Part shown: piece after piece, positions 17,769 through 26,713 of the stretch
How the letters are laid out: every line of letters begins with the position of its first letter
Numbering within the stretch: the stretch's first letter is position 1
From: Bdellovibrionales bacterium RIFOXYC1_FULL_37_79
GTDB lineage: Bacteria; Bdellovibrionota; Bacteriovoracia; Bacteriovoracales; Bacteriovoracaceae
DNA length: 63,606 bases
NCBI GenBank assembly: GCA_001770015.1
Contig: MEQB01000023.1
Coordinates: forward strand, 1 to 63,606
Reading direction: 5' to 3'
Position numbers and translations under genes: made by a program
Notes under the pieces: model-generated
What the model was told of the DNA's origin: nothing
Databases searched by the model: none
What the model saw: the letters and a program-made list of their open reading frames with translations, nothing else

Positions 17769-18452
17769 ATGCAAAACGTTAAACTAATATCCGTTTTTTT
17801 GTTTTTGTTAATGCACATAAACTCTGCCAATTCATTTTATCTGGGCGGACAAATCTCAGTCCAAAATCTCATTTTAAAACAAGATAATTTCTCTCTCACA
17901 GACTTTAATCTCGAGATGAATGAAACCCAAACGATCATTAATTTTAATGAGGCACTTACTGCCAACCAATCCGCCAAATCCTTTAGCTTGGATTGCCAAC
18001 AAGAAGCTCCTGTCGCTGATTTGGATGTCATCGGTATCATTCAAAGATGTACCAATAACGGCAAGATCACGGCAGACGAAGTTATCGTCACCGAAACCAA
18101 GGAAAGACTAAACGACTTTAAGACCAATCATGAACCAATCGCATTTATTTTTTCCAGGGCCATCTTTCAATCCATGCAAGAATTTTCTACAAGCGAAACT
18201 ACCATTATCTCTGATATAGAGCTGATTATTGTGAAAAACAAATTTGATCTTGAGCTGATAGTATTTAACGTTAAACCCAAGATTAAAGGTGAAATATATA
18301 TTAGCGATAAAACCATCAGGATAAAAATCATATCGGCCAGGGTTTCCGTCCTAAGTATCAAGGCTAAACTATTAGCAGAAATCAAAAAGATGGAAGATAA
18401 ATATCCACTCAAGGTTACCGATGATGTAATTGAGGTTACTATCAAAAACTAG
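17769..18452 (+). CDS. Secreted hypothetical protein
   Basis: A 227-residue exported protein with signal peptide VKLISVFLFLLMHINSANS. The mature part is beta-rich with two cysteines (SLDCQQEA and IQRCTN) that could form one disulfide. No family is recognised. The open frame extends back to 17622, but the ATG at 17769 is preceded by AAGGA and starts a normal signal peptide. Its TAG stop shares the palindrome CTAG with the stop of the convergent peptidase gene. About 275 bases separate it from the divergent duplicated-domain gene and must hold both promoters. Confidence 0.75.
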   Translation: MQNVKLISVFLFLLMHINSANSFYLGGQISVQNLILKQDNFSLTDFNLEMNETQTIINFNEALTANQSAKSFSLDCQQEAPVADLDVIGIIQRCTNNGKITADEVIVTETKERLNDFKTNHEPIAFIFSRAIFQSMQEFSTSETTIISDIELIIVKNKFDLELIVFNVKPKIKGEIYISDKTIRIKIISARVSVLSIKAKLLAEIKKMEDKYPLKVTDDVIEVTIKN

Positions 18453-20476
18453 GCCAGCCCCGCCCTTTTTAAAAGGGCCTTGATCTCGGGGTCTCTGCCT
18501 CTAAAATTTTTGTATAGGATAGCGGGATGTTCACTGCCACCTTTGGATAAAATTTCTTTGCGAAACTTCATGGAGATATTTTTATTGAATATGCCATTTT
18601 CTAAAAAATATTCAAAAGCATCAGCATCCAACACTTCTGCCCATTTATAGCTATAGTAACCCGCCGAATATCCACCACTAAAAATATGATTAAATGCTGT
18701 CGACATACAGGTACCCGGAACTTCTGGAAATAGTCTCGTCTTATTCATAATGTTCTTTTCAAATTTTTCAACCTCCACCTGGGAGCCTGGGGCATTCGCA
18801 TGCCATCCCATATCGAGCATTCCAAAGGAAAGTTGGCGCAAGGTATTTCGTCCCTCATGAAAATTTGAACTGTCTTTAATTTTACGAATATGTTCAAGCG
18901 GAATTTTCTCACCAGTTTCATAATGTCTTGCAAATAAATCCAGACACTCCTTTTCATAGGCCCAATTTTCCATGATCTGGCTGGGAAGCTCGACAAAATC
19001 CCAATAGACGTTAGTTCCTGAAATAAGATGATAAGTGCACTTGGACAAGAGTCCGTGAAGCGCATGACCAAACTCATGAAATAATGTCTTCACCTCGTTA
19101 AAAGTTATCAGAGAAGGTTTACTCTCTGTCGGTTTCGTAAAATTACACACAATCGAAATATGTGGACGTTCATCTTTTCCATCGACTACAGACTGGGATT
19201 TAAAACTGGTCATCCATGCACCGGATTTTTTTCCTTTTCTTGGGAAAAAATCTGCATAAAAAATTCCAATCAAACTTCCATCCTCATCAGTCACTTCATA
19301 GGTGGTCACATCCTCATGGTACACTGGAATATTATCAACTTTATTAAACTTTATAGAATAAAGTTTACCAGCGACTTCAAACACTCCCTTAACCACATCC
19401 TCCAATTTAAAGAAAGGTCTCAGTATTTCATCATCAATATTAAACTTTTCCAGCTTAAGTTTTTCGGCGTAAAATCCACTATCCCAAGCTTCGAGGATAT
19501 TAGGCCCACCGCTTGTTTTGGCATATTCAGTGAGCTCTTTCATCTCTTTTTTAGCAACCGGCATGGCACACTCTAAAAGTTCATTTAAAAAATCATTCAC
19601 TCGATTGAAATTTTGGGCCATTCGTTCTTCGAGTACAAAATCGGCGTGAGTTTTATACCCCAACAAATTCGCCTTTTGGTGACGAAGTTCCACGATTCTT
19701 TTCACCACTTCACAGTTATCATCCTTGTTTCCGTGAATACCTCGGCTGGCATGAGCAGTATAAAGCTTCTTTCGAAGCTCTCTATTTTCCGCATATTGTA
19801 AAAAAGGAATCAAGCTGGGCATTTGTAAGGTAAAGATCCATCCCTCCTTATTTCGATCTTTCGCCACCATTCGAGCGGCTTCCTTAGAAGAATCAGGAAG
19901 ACCTTTTAAATCTTTTTCGTTGGTGATATGAAGTTCAAAATTATTTGTTTCATTTAAAACATGTTCGCTAAATTCAACTCCTAGCTTGGATAATTCCGAC
20001 GAAATAGATCTAAATTTATCTTTATCTGCAGCATTTAAATTGGCTCCATTTCTTACAAAGCTTTTATAAACTATTTCAAGAAGCCTAAGCTGTTCCTTAT
20101 TTAAATTCAAATCATCTTTTATTTGATAAACAGTCTTCACCTTGTGAAAAAGTCCCTCATCCAAAGTGATATCATTTTCGTGAGAAGTCACTCGAGGGAA
20201 AAAATCCTTAGCAATTTTTTGCATTTCTTCGCTGGCTTCGGCATGAAAAAGATTAGAAAAAGTGGAGATCACTGGCTCAAGCAGTTTTTCAGACTTATCC
20301 ATCTCACCAATTACGTTTTCAAAATTAGCTGGAGAGGGATTGTTTTTAATTTGTTCAATCACCGATTTTCGCTTAGCTATCTGTCCTTCCAGGCCCTCCA
20401 TAAAATGTTCATTTTTAATTTTATCAAAAGGAACAACACCGTGCACTGTTTCAAAGTGACTTAAAAAAGGATTCAT
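18449..20476 (-). CDS. M3 family oligopeptidase (oligopeptidase A-like)
   Basis: The 675-residue zinc metallopeptidase matches the PrlC/Dcp branch of family M3 over its full length. The active site HEFGHALHG supplies two zinc ligands and the catalytic Glu; the third ligand, a Glu, lies in the following helix near ELPSQIMENWA. Such enzymes degrade short peptides, including cleaved signal peptides, in the cytoplasm, and no signal peptide is present. The N terminus MNPFLSHFET aligns with the usual start of the family, so the ATG at 20476 with GGGAG upstream is preferred over one at 20509. It diverges from the mannosyltransferase gene. Confidence 0.93.
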   Translation of the reverse strand: MNPFLSHFETVHGVVPFDKIKNEHFMEGLEGQIAKRKSVIEQIKNNPSPANFENVIGEMDKSEKLLEPVISTFSNLFHAEASEEMQKIAKDFFPRVTSHENDITLDEGLFHKVKTVYQIKDDLNLNKEQLRLLEIVYKSFVRNGANLNAADKDKFRSISSELSKLGVEFSEHVLNETNNFELHITNEKDLKGLPDSSKEAARMVAKDRNKEGWIFTLQMPSLIPFLQYAENRELRKKLYTAHASRGIHGNKDDNCEVVKRIVELRHQKANLLGYKTHADFVLEERMAQNFNRVNDFLNELLECAMPVAKKEMKELTEYAKTSGGPNILEAWDSGFYAEKLKLEKFNIDDEILRPFFKLEDVVKGVFEVAGKLYSIKFNKVDNIPVYHEDVTTYEVTDEDGSLIGIFYADFFPRKGKKSGAWMTSFKSQSVVDGKDERPHISIVCNFTKPTESKPSLITFNEVKTLFHEFGHALHGLLSKCTYHLISGTNVYWDFVELPSQIMENWAYEKECLDLFARHYETGEKIPLEHIRKIKDSSNFHEGRNTLRQLSFGMLDMGWHANAPGSQVEVEKFEKNIMNKTRLFPEVPGTCMSTAFNHIFSGGYSAGYYSYKWAEVLDADAFEYFLENGIFNKNISMKFRKEILSKGGSEHPAILYKNFRGRDPEIKALLKRAGLA

Positions 20477-20528
20477 TTTATCATCTCCCAACTCAAAATA
20501 TTTCTGCATTTAATACCTTATTTTTGAG

Positions 20529-20534
20529 TATAAT
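20529..20534 (+). promoter_or_regulatory. Candidate -10 box for the mannosyltransferase gene
   Basis: TATAAT lies 30 bases before the ATG at 20564, followed by AAGGA as ribosome site. No good -35 hexamer is visible 17 bases upstream. Confidence 0.35.
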
Positions 20535-20563
20535 GAAACTATCAATTTAATAAGGAATGATAA

Positions 20564-22357
20564 ATGATAAAGCAAAATTCCGCTGAAACAGGATTTTGGA
20601 ATACCTATCGAACGAATGAATGGATATTCCTGGCCATCATTATTGCCATTGGTCTCCTTCTACGCTGGATGAACCTTACTGATCGTCCTCTCCATCACGA
20701 TGAATCCCTGCACGCCATTTATGGCCTGTACATTTATGATGATCCGCAAAATGGTTTTTATAAATACAATGCCTTACTCCATGGCCCTCTCCTTTACAAC
20801 ATTCTACCATTTATTTACGACCTCTTTGGAACTGGAAAATGGGCGGTACGCTTTTTAACCGCTTTCCTCGGTACTGGTTTTATGTTTGCTCCCTTTATTT
20901 TTAGAAAATATTTTCATAAAAATACATTGCTTTTTTTAGTCACTTGCATTGCTCTCTCACCATCGCTGGTATTTTGGTCCAGATTTCTAAGACACGATTA
21001 TCTGGCCATTACTTCCATGCTCTTGGTTTTATGGGGGATCTTTTGTGTAAAAGAAAAATATGCTTTTTTTCCAATTATCATTGGCATGGTTTTACAATTT
21101 ACAATTAAAGAAAATGCATTCGTGACCACCTCACTTCTGCTAGGATATGTAATCTTTGAATCCTTGTTTAAAAAAATATTTCTTAAAAAAACCCGAACAT
21201 CAATTCAAGTCATCTTTGAAAAAATTTCCGAATCTAAAATCAGTTTTTTATTCGCCTTAATCCTGGCAGTTTTTATATACACCCTTCTTTATTCAGCCGG
21301 TTTCAAATATGCTCAAGGAATTCTAGATGGGCTCTATCGTGAAAGCCTTGGTTATTGGCTTAACCAACATCAAATGGAAAGAATTGTAGGACCTTTTATC
21401 TATCATATTTTAGTTTTAAGCTGGTATGAACTCTATTTTATCATTTTCTCCCTCATCCACATGGTACATTTTTATTATAAAGCAAAAGGGCCATATCTTT
21501 ATGCCCTACTGTCCGCTTTGACCATTGCCGCCATTTTGCATATTAGTATAGGTCAAAATCTTAACCAGATTAATTTTCTATACAAAGTATTAAAAATTAA
21601 AATACCCATTGATTTTTACCCCTTTATTATCATTATCGTGCACGCTTTTAATGTGACTATTTTTTATCTTAAACGAAATGATACCAAAAAAGCTTTTTGG
21701 GGATACCTGTTCTTTGGAACTTTATTTGCCTATAGTTTTGTAGGTGAAAAAGTTCCATGGCTGGCCAGTTATCCACTACTCACGGGAATTATTTTTCTGG
21801 CCATTTATCTTGAAGAAAATCTGATTTTGGACAATATCTTGAATTTAAAAAGCTGGAAAAAAATTCCCATCAATGGCCTGGTGCTAATGATGATTATTCT
21901 TCTCTTTACTCTTAAAACCAGCATATCTACTAATTTTGCCAGAAGCGGATCAAGTACAGAGCTTGTAAGTCAAGTGCACACCGAAAAAGCTTTTGAGAAC
22001 ATCCTTTTTAAAATAAAGGATAAAATGCTTCATCCTACGCAAGAAAATCCGGTTTCCATACTTGCATATAATATGTCATGGCCGACCTCCTGGTATTTTT
22101 TCAGGCTTCCCAACTATTATTTCATTTCAGATGGTAGCAATCTATCCTCTTATGATTACGTTTTGGCTGATCCCCATAACCCCATCAATGACCCCAATAT
22201 TTATCGTACTCACCAAAAAATCAATCTGGCCTTTCGTTCTTGGTGGGTTCCCCCTTACGATACCCTCACCTGGAGTGAATTTTTTTCTTATCTATTCACC
22301 CATAATCCCACAAGAGGAGTGGGATCTAGCTTCTGCGATTTATATATCAGGAAGTAA
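20564..22357 (+). CDS. Integral membrane GT-C glycosyltransferase, TIGR03663 family
   Basis: The 597-residue protein has about 12 hydrophobic segments and the N-terminal signature of predicted membrane mannosyltransferases (COG4745/TIGR03663): RWMNLTDRPLHHDES in the first extracytoplasmic loop, with the acidic residue used in GT-C catalysis, then GPLLYNILPF and SRFLRHDYLA. It would transfer a sugar, perhaps mannose, from a polyprenyl-phosphate donor to a periplasmic acceptor. The polyprenyl-P-mannose synthase gene 6 kb away could supply the donor. The last nine or ten codons and the stop lie within the 48-bp direct repeat (22325-22372). Confidence 0.87.
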   Translation: MIKQNSAETGFWNTYRTNEWIFLAIIIAIGLLLRWMNLTDRPLHHDESLHAIYGLYIYDDPQNGFYKYNALLHGPLLYNILPFIYDLFGTGKWAVRFLTAFLGTGFMFAPFIFRKYFHKNTLLFLVTCIALSPSLVFWSRFLRHDYLAITSMLLVLWGIFCVKEKYAFFPIIIGMVLQFTIKENAFVTTSLLLGYVIFESLFKKIFLKKTRTSIQVIFEKISESKISFLFALILAVFIYTLLYSAGFKYAQGILDGLYRESLGYWLNQHQMERIVGPFIYHILVLSWYELYFIIFSLIHMVHFYYKAKGPYLYALLSALTIAAILHISIGQNLNQINFLYKVLKIKIPIDFYPFIIIIVHAFNVTIFYLKRNDTKKAFWGYLFFGTLFAYSFVGEKVPWLASYPLLTGIIFLAIYLEENLILDNILNLKSWKKIPINGLVLMMIILLFTLKTSISTNFARSGSSTELVSQVHTEKAFENILFKIKDKMLHPTQENPVSILAYNMSWPTSWYFFRLPNYYFISDGSNLSSYDYVLADPHNPINDPNIYRTHQKINLAFRSWWVPPYDTLTWSEFFSYLFTHNPTRGVGSSFCDLYIRK

Positions 22358-22372
22358 TTTACTTAACTAAAA
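22325..22372 (+). repeat. 48-bp direct repeat, left copy
   Basis: A perfect 48-base match to 25218-25265, starting TCTAGCTTCTGCG and ending TTAACTAAAA. Similarity continues for 10 more bases at 8 of 10. This copy contains the last codons and stop of the mannosyltransferase gene. Past the stop it also contains a second, diverged copy of the 3' end of the convergent gene 25252-25974 (LVK-stop on the minus strand). It may be an attachment-site-like or recombination-derived duplication. Confidence 0.95.
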
Positions 22373-22435
22373 TATAGAAATTAAACTTTCATAATGACAT
22401 AATAAATCTTGTTAGTTTCAATCAAGAGACCTTTT

Positions 22436-23314
22436 TCAATCACATTTTTTTAATTTAACAAACTGAAGACCAAATTGTCCGAAAGCGGTGGGATCGCCCA
22501 GCCATTCAAGCATTTCTTTAATCAACTTCAATTGATTAATCTTACTCCCAATCATCCTGTTAATTATTTCTGAAACTAGCAAAAAAAATTGATAGTAATT
22601 ACGTAAATCGGTTTGAGTTTGAGAAGCTACTTCCATTTTTTCAGAACATAATGGTGTAAATCCATAGATTGAAGCCTTCCTATGTATTTTTTCCGCCGAA
22701 GTCCGCAAGCCTCCTTTTGCCTTTTGTAACTGCCCTAAAACCGCAAACATTTCGGTTAAAGAAGGAATATTGGGCGACCACTTCAAATAGGAATCATAAG
22801 CTTCCATAATAACAATATTGCCATCATCCTTAAGATAGTTACCAATTGATTTAATCATCGCTCCAAATTGATTTACATGCTGGGCGACTAAGCGAAGATG
22901 AATATTGTCATATTGCTGACTGCAAGATCCTATCTGTTTTTCAATTTCAGCGGTTACATTTTTATAATTGTTTTTTCCAGCAAACAGATAACTAAAATTT
23001 AGAACAACTTCTTTTATTTCCGCTTGTGGAAAATAAGGCCGAATACCACCAATAACATGATCAATACCAAAACCTATTTCCAGGACTTGAATCTTTTTAT
23101 TATAATCACAGTATCTGTTAAGAAATGACATCTCCTTAAGACGGGCCATGTCAAATTGCAGATCGAGCAATGCCTTCCAAAGTGCTTCTGGAGTCGCCAA
23201 TTTAAGTACTAAAAGAATATCCTTGAGGATCATACCTGGAGAAATAGAAAGGATTTTCTGAACCTCGTTTATCAATGGACTATTTTCACTAAACAAACTA
23301 ATATCCGCTTCCAA
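22436..23314 (-). CDS. Methyltransferase-like protein, degenerate SAM-binding motif
   Basis: The 292-residue protein is paralogous to the two proteins encoded next to it. Motif I reads VLEIGFGIDH, losing the usual GxGxG glycines. It keeps the strand-4 region IHLRLVAQHVNQF (compare FAKLLVQHLKKP in the second copy) and shares the C-terminal ending LEWLGDPTAFGQFGLQF. An extra N-terminal region of about 85 residues precedes the fold. SAM binding may be impaired. It diverges from the second methyltransferase gene across a 262-base gap. No clear ribosome site was identified at 23314, so the start is tentative. Confidence 0.75.
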   Translation of the reverse strand: MEADISLFSENSPLINEVQKILSISPGMILKDILLVLKLATPEALWKALLDLQFDMARLKEMSFLNRYCDYNKKIQVLEIGFGIDHVIGGIRPYFPQAEIKEVVLNFSYLFAGKNNYKNVTAEIEKQIGSCSQQYDNIHLRLVAQHVNQFGAMIKSIGNYLKDDGNIVIMEAYDSYLKWSPNIPSLTEMFAVLGQLQKAKGGLRTSAEKIHRKASIYGFTPLCSEKMEVASQTQTDLRNYYQFFLLVSEIINRMIGSKINQLKLIKEMLEWLGDPTAFGQFGLQFVKLKKCD

Positions 23315-23576
23315 CCTGCCTCCAGATTGTTCAATTGATTAAAACTTGAACACATAAATTACAAAATTTAAATAAATTTTAATTGTATTAACATTTATCT
23401 TATTAATTTTATTAATGTTTGAAATAGCTACTTTTTGAATATTATTGGCATTTGTCATGCACATCTGATCGGTAATTGAAGAAAAAATGTTAAAAAATTA
23501 TGGTTTTTTGATCATGTACTCATCACAATTAGTACTTTTTGAACACCATAACCATTTAATAACAAAGGAACTAACA

Positions 23577-24419
23577 ATGCGTACCATCCCAATCAAAATA
23601 CAATTTATTGATAAAAGTGTTCAATTTGATTTAGTAAAGGCCCAAAATTCCACCGATCATTGGTTTCGCCATCTTGAAGTGCAAAATATCATCACTGAAT
23701 TTATTGATAGGCAATTTCTTTATACGGATCCCGACTGGACCAATGCCACGAGTGTATTAGATTTAGGTTGTGGCCATGGTTTTTATCTTAATCAACTAGC
23801 ACAAAAGTTCAACGAAAAAAAATATTTGGGAGTTGATATAGATCAAAAAGCAATTGAGTATGCTCAAAATAATGCAGAAAAAAACGTCAAATTTTGCTGT
23901 CAAGATTTGTACCATCTCAATTTAAATGAAAAATTCGATGTATGCTTTGCTAAACTTTTAGTTCAACATCTTAAAAAACCCCAAGCTTTTTTGGAAAAGA
24001 TGTCTGAGCAATTAAATGAAAATGGCGTTGTCTACTTGATAGACGGCCATGATGATTTTAAAAGATTTTTCCCCCAATTACCAAGTATTACCAGTATCTA
24101 TCAACGTTTGGGAGAGAAATACAAACAGATTGGGGCCAATCGAAAGCTAATTTATGACATACCCTTGCTTGCCTCAAATTGTGGGTTTGACATTGAGTGT
24201 GAAAACATCGTCGCGGGAAGCAGCGGCCGGAATTTTTCCCACGAAACACTCTACGAAATGTTGCTAATCAATTGCATCATCATTCAACAAACTTTTGGTG
24301 TCGATGTGGACTTGGCCCAAGTACAAACCGAATTACATTCATGGTACCAACATCCTCAAAAATTTGGAGGTATTGGCTTACATTTCCTAAAGCTTAGAAA
24401 AACAAGAAAGCTTCATTAA
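23577..24419 (+). CDS. Class I SAM-dependent methyltransferase
   Basis: The 280-residue protein has a good Rossmann methyltransferase core: motif I VLDLGCGHGF, acidic motif II LGVDID, then CCQDLYHL and FAKLLVQHL. The C-terminal third is family-specific and ends HSWYQHPQKFGGIGLHF. The substrate is unknown. The frame is open back to 23487, but the ATG at 23577 has AAGGA 8 bases upstream and no signal or domain lies before it. It is followed by the third methyltransferase gene after 13 bases, so the two form an operon inside the repeat-flanked islet. Confidence 0.85.
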   Translation: MRTIPIKIQFIDKSVQFDLVKAQNSTDHWFRHLEVQNIITEFIDRQFLYTDPDWTNATSVLDLGCGHGFYLNQLAQKFNEKKYLGVDIDQKAIEYAQNNAEKNVKFCCQDLYHLNLNEKFDVCFAKLLVQHLKKPQAFLEKMSEQLNENGVVYLIDGHDDFKRFFPQLPSITSIYQRLGEKYKQIGANRKLIYDIPLLASNCGFDIECENIVAGSSGRNFSHETLYEMLLINCIIIQQTFGVDVDLAQVQTELHSWYQHPQKFGGIGLHFLKLRKTRKLH

Positions 24420-24432
24420 AAAGGAACTGTGT

Positions 24433-25206
24433 ATGACCACAATCAACCAACTTTGGGAAAAACAACTTCAACTGCAGAATTTGTTGACATTAGACACACA
24501 TATCCAGCTTATTGCCAACGTTATTAATAATAGTAACCCCCAAAACATACTGGACGTAGGGTGTGCCCAGGGTGACCTCCTTGAGAAACTATCTCAAAGA
24601 TTTCCCCAGCATCACTTTGTTGGCATTGATCTTAATGAGGAATTTATTATTGAAGCTCAGAGAAAAAACAAAAAACTCATCTTTATCAAGAGTGATATTA
24701 ACACTTTTCCAAAGTCTACCGATAAAAAATTTGACTGCATAATTTTTCGTTTAGTTATTCAACATCTTGATAATTACCAAAATCTTTTTAATATCTTAAA
24801 AAATATTTGCAATCCATCTTGCCAAATTATCGTGATCGATGCCTGTGACCGTTACGAGCTTTTTCATCCAAGAATACCGTTATTTGAATCAGTACTCCAC
24901 CAGTTTCGATTACACCAGGGACAAGAGTCAAATACCTTGCAAAAGCTAAAAACATTTATTCAAAGTGACAAAACAGCAAAGATTAAAATCATACAGGATA
25001 TAAACAAACCAGTTTCCAACCTTCGTAACAAAAATATTTTATACAAGGTTCTCATGAACAGCGTGAGGATTTTAAAACAATATTATTCCCTAGATCTCAA
25101 CTTGAATAATTTGCAATGTGAACTAGAATATTGGAAAAATAACATTTCCTCCGAGGGGACCCTTGGAATGTTATTTCTTCAATTTGAATTCTCAAAAACT
25201 GATTGA
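24433..25206 (+). CDS. Class I SAM-dependent methyltransferase
   Basis: The 257-residue third paralogue has motif I ILDVGCAQGD, motif II VGIDLN, IKSDINTF and IIFRLVIQHLDN. Its C terminus (ECELEYW region through LGMLFLQF) matches the other two. The middle glycine of GxGxG is Ala, which is common. The substrate is unknown. AAGGAA precedes the ATG. The stop lies 12 bases before the right-hand copy of the direct repeat, so the gene sits at the very edge of the islet. Confidence 0.83.
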   Translation: MTTINQLWEKQLQLQNLLTLDTHIQLIANVINNSNPQNILDVGCAQGDLLEKLSQRFPQHHFVGIDLNEEFIIEAQRKNKKLIFIKSDINTFPKSTDKKFDCIIFRLVIQHLDNYQNLFNILKNICNPSCQIIVIDACDRYELFHPRIPLFESVLHQFRLHQGQESNTLQKLKTFIQSDKTAKIKIIQDINKPVSNLRNKNILYKVLMNSVRILKQYYSLDLNLNNLQCELEYWKNNISSEGTLGMLFLQFEFSKTD

Positions 25207-25217
25207 ATTAGGTTTAC

Positions 25218-25265
25218 TCTAGCTTCTGCGATTTATATATCAGGAAGTAATTTACTTAACTAAAA
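25218..25265 (+). repeat. 48-bp direct repeat, right copy
   Basis: Identical to 22325-22372. Here the right half is the genuine 3' end of the minus-strand gene 25252-25974. The left half is a non-coding duplicate of the last codons of the mannosyltransferase gene, disconnected from the rest of that gene. Confidence 0.95.
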
Positions 25266-25974
25266 GATAAAAATTGATATTCTTTTTTTCTACGACATTA
25301 CTTTTTTGATAACCCTCATCCAAAGAAATCTTTTGATCCCCTTTTTTCAAATCTCTAACCACCGAACCAATCTCAAAAGGGGAATCACTATCAACAATAA
25401 CACTGCTACTTAATTGACTGGTTTGATTTTCATTCCCACTTTTGACAAAAATTTCAATCTGATATTTTCCATTTCCCAGCTCTTTACAATTAATCTCCAT
25501 TTCTTCATTATCCATTTGCAGTTTCCCACGAAGTCCTTGGGTCAAAAGCATTTCCATAACCGACGTGCTTTCTTCTTTGGAAGTGCTACTTTCCAGTTTA
25601 GTTTTTCTACCCAGCTTATATTCCTGTGCAGAGGGCCCCCCCATTGCTTTTTTTATCAGCTGAATTTTACAAGTTTTGTTTTCTTTTATCAGCATCAGGT
25701 TGGGGGTGGAATCTCCATAAACATGCAAATTTTTATATTTGGCGTATAAATATTTTTCAACCAATTCCCTGCGATGATCGGAGAGTTCAATTTCTAAACA
25801 GTGCTTACTCTCCCGATAAAACACCTGGTCATGAGACAAAAGAATCTGACTCAAATACTGATGTACCTCTGTCAGTTTGATATGATTATCAAAGCAAAAC
25901 CCATACAAGGCCGCAGACCCTTTTGGAAACCACAGCATGAGCAAGACCAAAAAAATTCCGTTGATACTTCTCAT
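25252..25974 (-). CDS. Secreted hypothetical protein
   Basis: A 240-residue protein with signal peptide GIFLVLLMLWFPKGSAA. The mature part has four cysteines and a Ser/Thr/Glu-rich middle, followed by a beta-rich C-terminal half. No family is recognised. It starts 1 base downstream of the DtxR-like gene, so it is co-transcribed with that regulator and may answer to the same metal signal. Its 3' end lies within the right copy of the 48-bp repeat, and a diverged copy of the same end is found 2.9 kb away at 22352-22382. Confidence 0.75.
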   Translation of the reverse strand: MRSINGIFLVLLMLWFPKGSAALYGFCFDNHIKLTEVHQYLSQILLSHDQVFYRESKHCLEIELSDHRRELVEKYLYAKYKNLHVYGDSTPNLMLIKENKTCKIQLIKKAMGGPSAQEYKLGRKTKLESSTSKEESTSVMEMLLTQGLRGKLQMDNEEMEINCKELGNGKYQIEIFVKSGNENQTSQLSSSVIVDSDSPFEIGSVVRDLKKGDQKISLDEGYQKSNVVEKKNINFYLLVK

Positions 25975-25975
25975 A

Positions 25976-26497
25976 TTAATTATTTTTTTTCACTTGATAA
26001 CCGTCAAATTTCTGCTGATCAATAAATTCGGTAATATTTTTGAAATCACATAGATCCAGGGAAGTTTGCACTAATTCGTTTTTAGAAATATCACAGTTTT
26101 CTGATCCTTTTTGACAACAAGTGTGTTTTTTAATGTAATTAAAAAATTTTTCCCGAGCTTCCTTGCTTAGTAAATGTTCCATCAAACATGCATCCCGCAG
26201 CGCCACATCTTTACTTACTCCGACAAAATCTTTTAAAAAATAAAAAAGTAAGGATCTGGAAGTCAAAATTTGATGGACTTCCTCATGACCTTTGGGACTT
26301 AAGATGACAAATTTTGATCCCTCCTCTTCTTCGATCAAGGATTTACTCTTAAGATTATTAAGGGAAGTCGAAACACTCCCTTTGGTCAAACCAAGTTCTT
26401 TGGCAATGTCTGTCACTCGGGCATACCCCTTGGTTTCCTTTAATTTATGAATGGTCAAAAGATAGTGAACCATGGAATGAGACAATTCTTGCGACAT
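25976..26497 (-). CDS. DtxR/MntR-type metal-dependent repressor
   Basis: The 173-residue protein has the winged-helix domain of the DtxR/MntR family (residues 5-65: YLLTIHKLKETKGYARVTDIAKELG, split here by known helices, then KGSVSTSLNNLKSKSLIEEE). A dimerisation region follows with RDACLMEHLLS, matching the family's DxCxxEH metal-site motif. The C-terminal part adds further Cys (HTCCQKGSENC). It is the MntR-like short form without an SH3 domain. It would sense Fe(II) or Mn(II) and repress uptake genes. A perfect palindrome upstream (26547-26562) is the likely autoregulatory operator. The gene is followed by a secreted-protein gene after 1 base. Confidence 0.85.
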   Translation of the reverse strand: MSQELSHSMVHYLLTIHKLKETKGYARVTDIAKELGLTKGSVSTSLNNLKSKSLIEEEEGSKFVILSPKGHEEVHQILTSRSLLFYFLKDFVGVSKDVALRDACLMEHLLSKEAREKFFNYIKKHTCCQKGSENCDISKNELVQTSLDLCDFKNITEFIDQQKFDGYQVKKNN

Positions 26498-26546
26498 GCT
26501 AAAACCCCTAAAAACAAATAATCTTTATAAAATAATAACAACTTTT

Positions 26547-26562
26547 GTTTGATCTATCAAAC
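26547..26562. promoter_or_regulatory. Perfect palindrome, candidate operator for the DtxR/MntR-like repressor
   Basis: GTTTGATCTATCAAAC is a perfect inverted repeat of two 7-base arms around CT. It lies 49 bases upstream of the repressor start and 152 bases upstream of the divergent gene at 26714. Size and symmetry suit a dimeric winged-helix repressor. No second copy was noticed in the window. Confidence 0.5.
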
Positions 26563-26713
26563 GACAATAATTTTTTGCACAAAAATTGACCTAATATATG
26601 GTCATCGTTAACTTAACATGTTGATTTTTATAAATATAAATTATTATTCCCTTAATATATTTCTATCAAGTATCCCCATGTTATAATTTATTTGTAAGGA
26701 TACTGGGGTGACA

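Larger units (their letters stand above)
22325..25265. mobile_element. Putative inserted islet carrying three methyltransferase genes
   Basis: A segment of 2,893 bases (repeat start to repeat start) lies between two identical 48-bp repeats. It separates two genes whose 3' ends are both present in each repeat, so the ancestral arrangement was convergent with the ends touching. Its whole coding content is three paralogous methyltransferase genes. No integrase or transposase is present. Insertion at a recombination site, or duplication of the junction followed by insertion, would explain it; the mechanism is inferred. Confidence 0.65.

Noticed and set aside
18462-18478. Palindrome GCCCTTTTTAAAAGGGC as a terminator between convergent genes
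   Set aside because: It lies within the last codons of the peptidase gene and has almost no loop; a hairpin would be poor.
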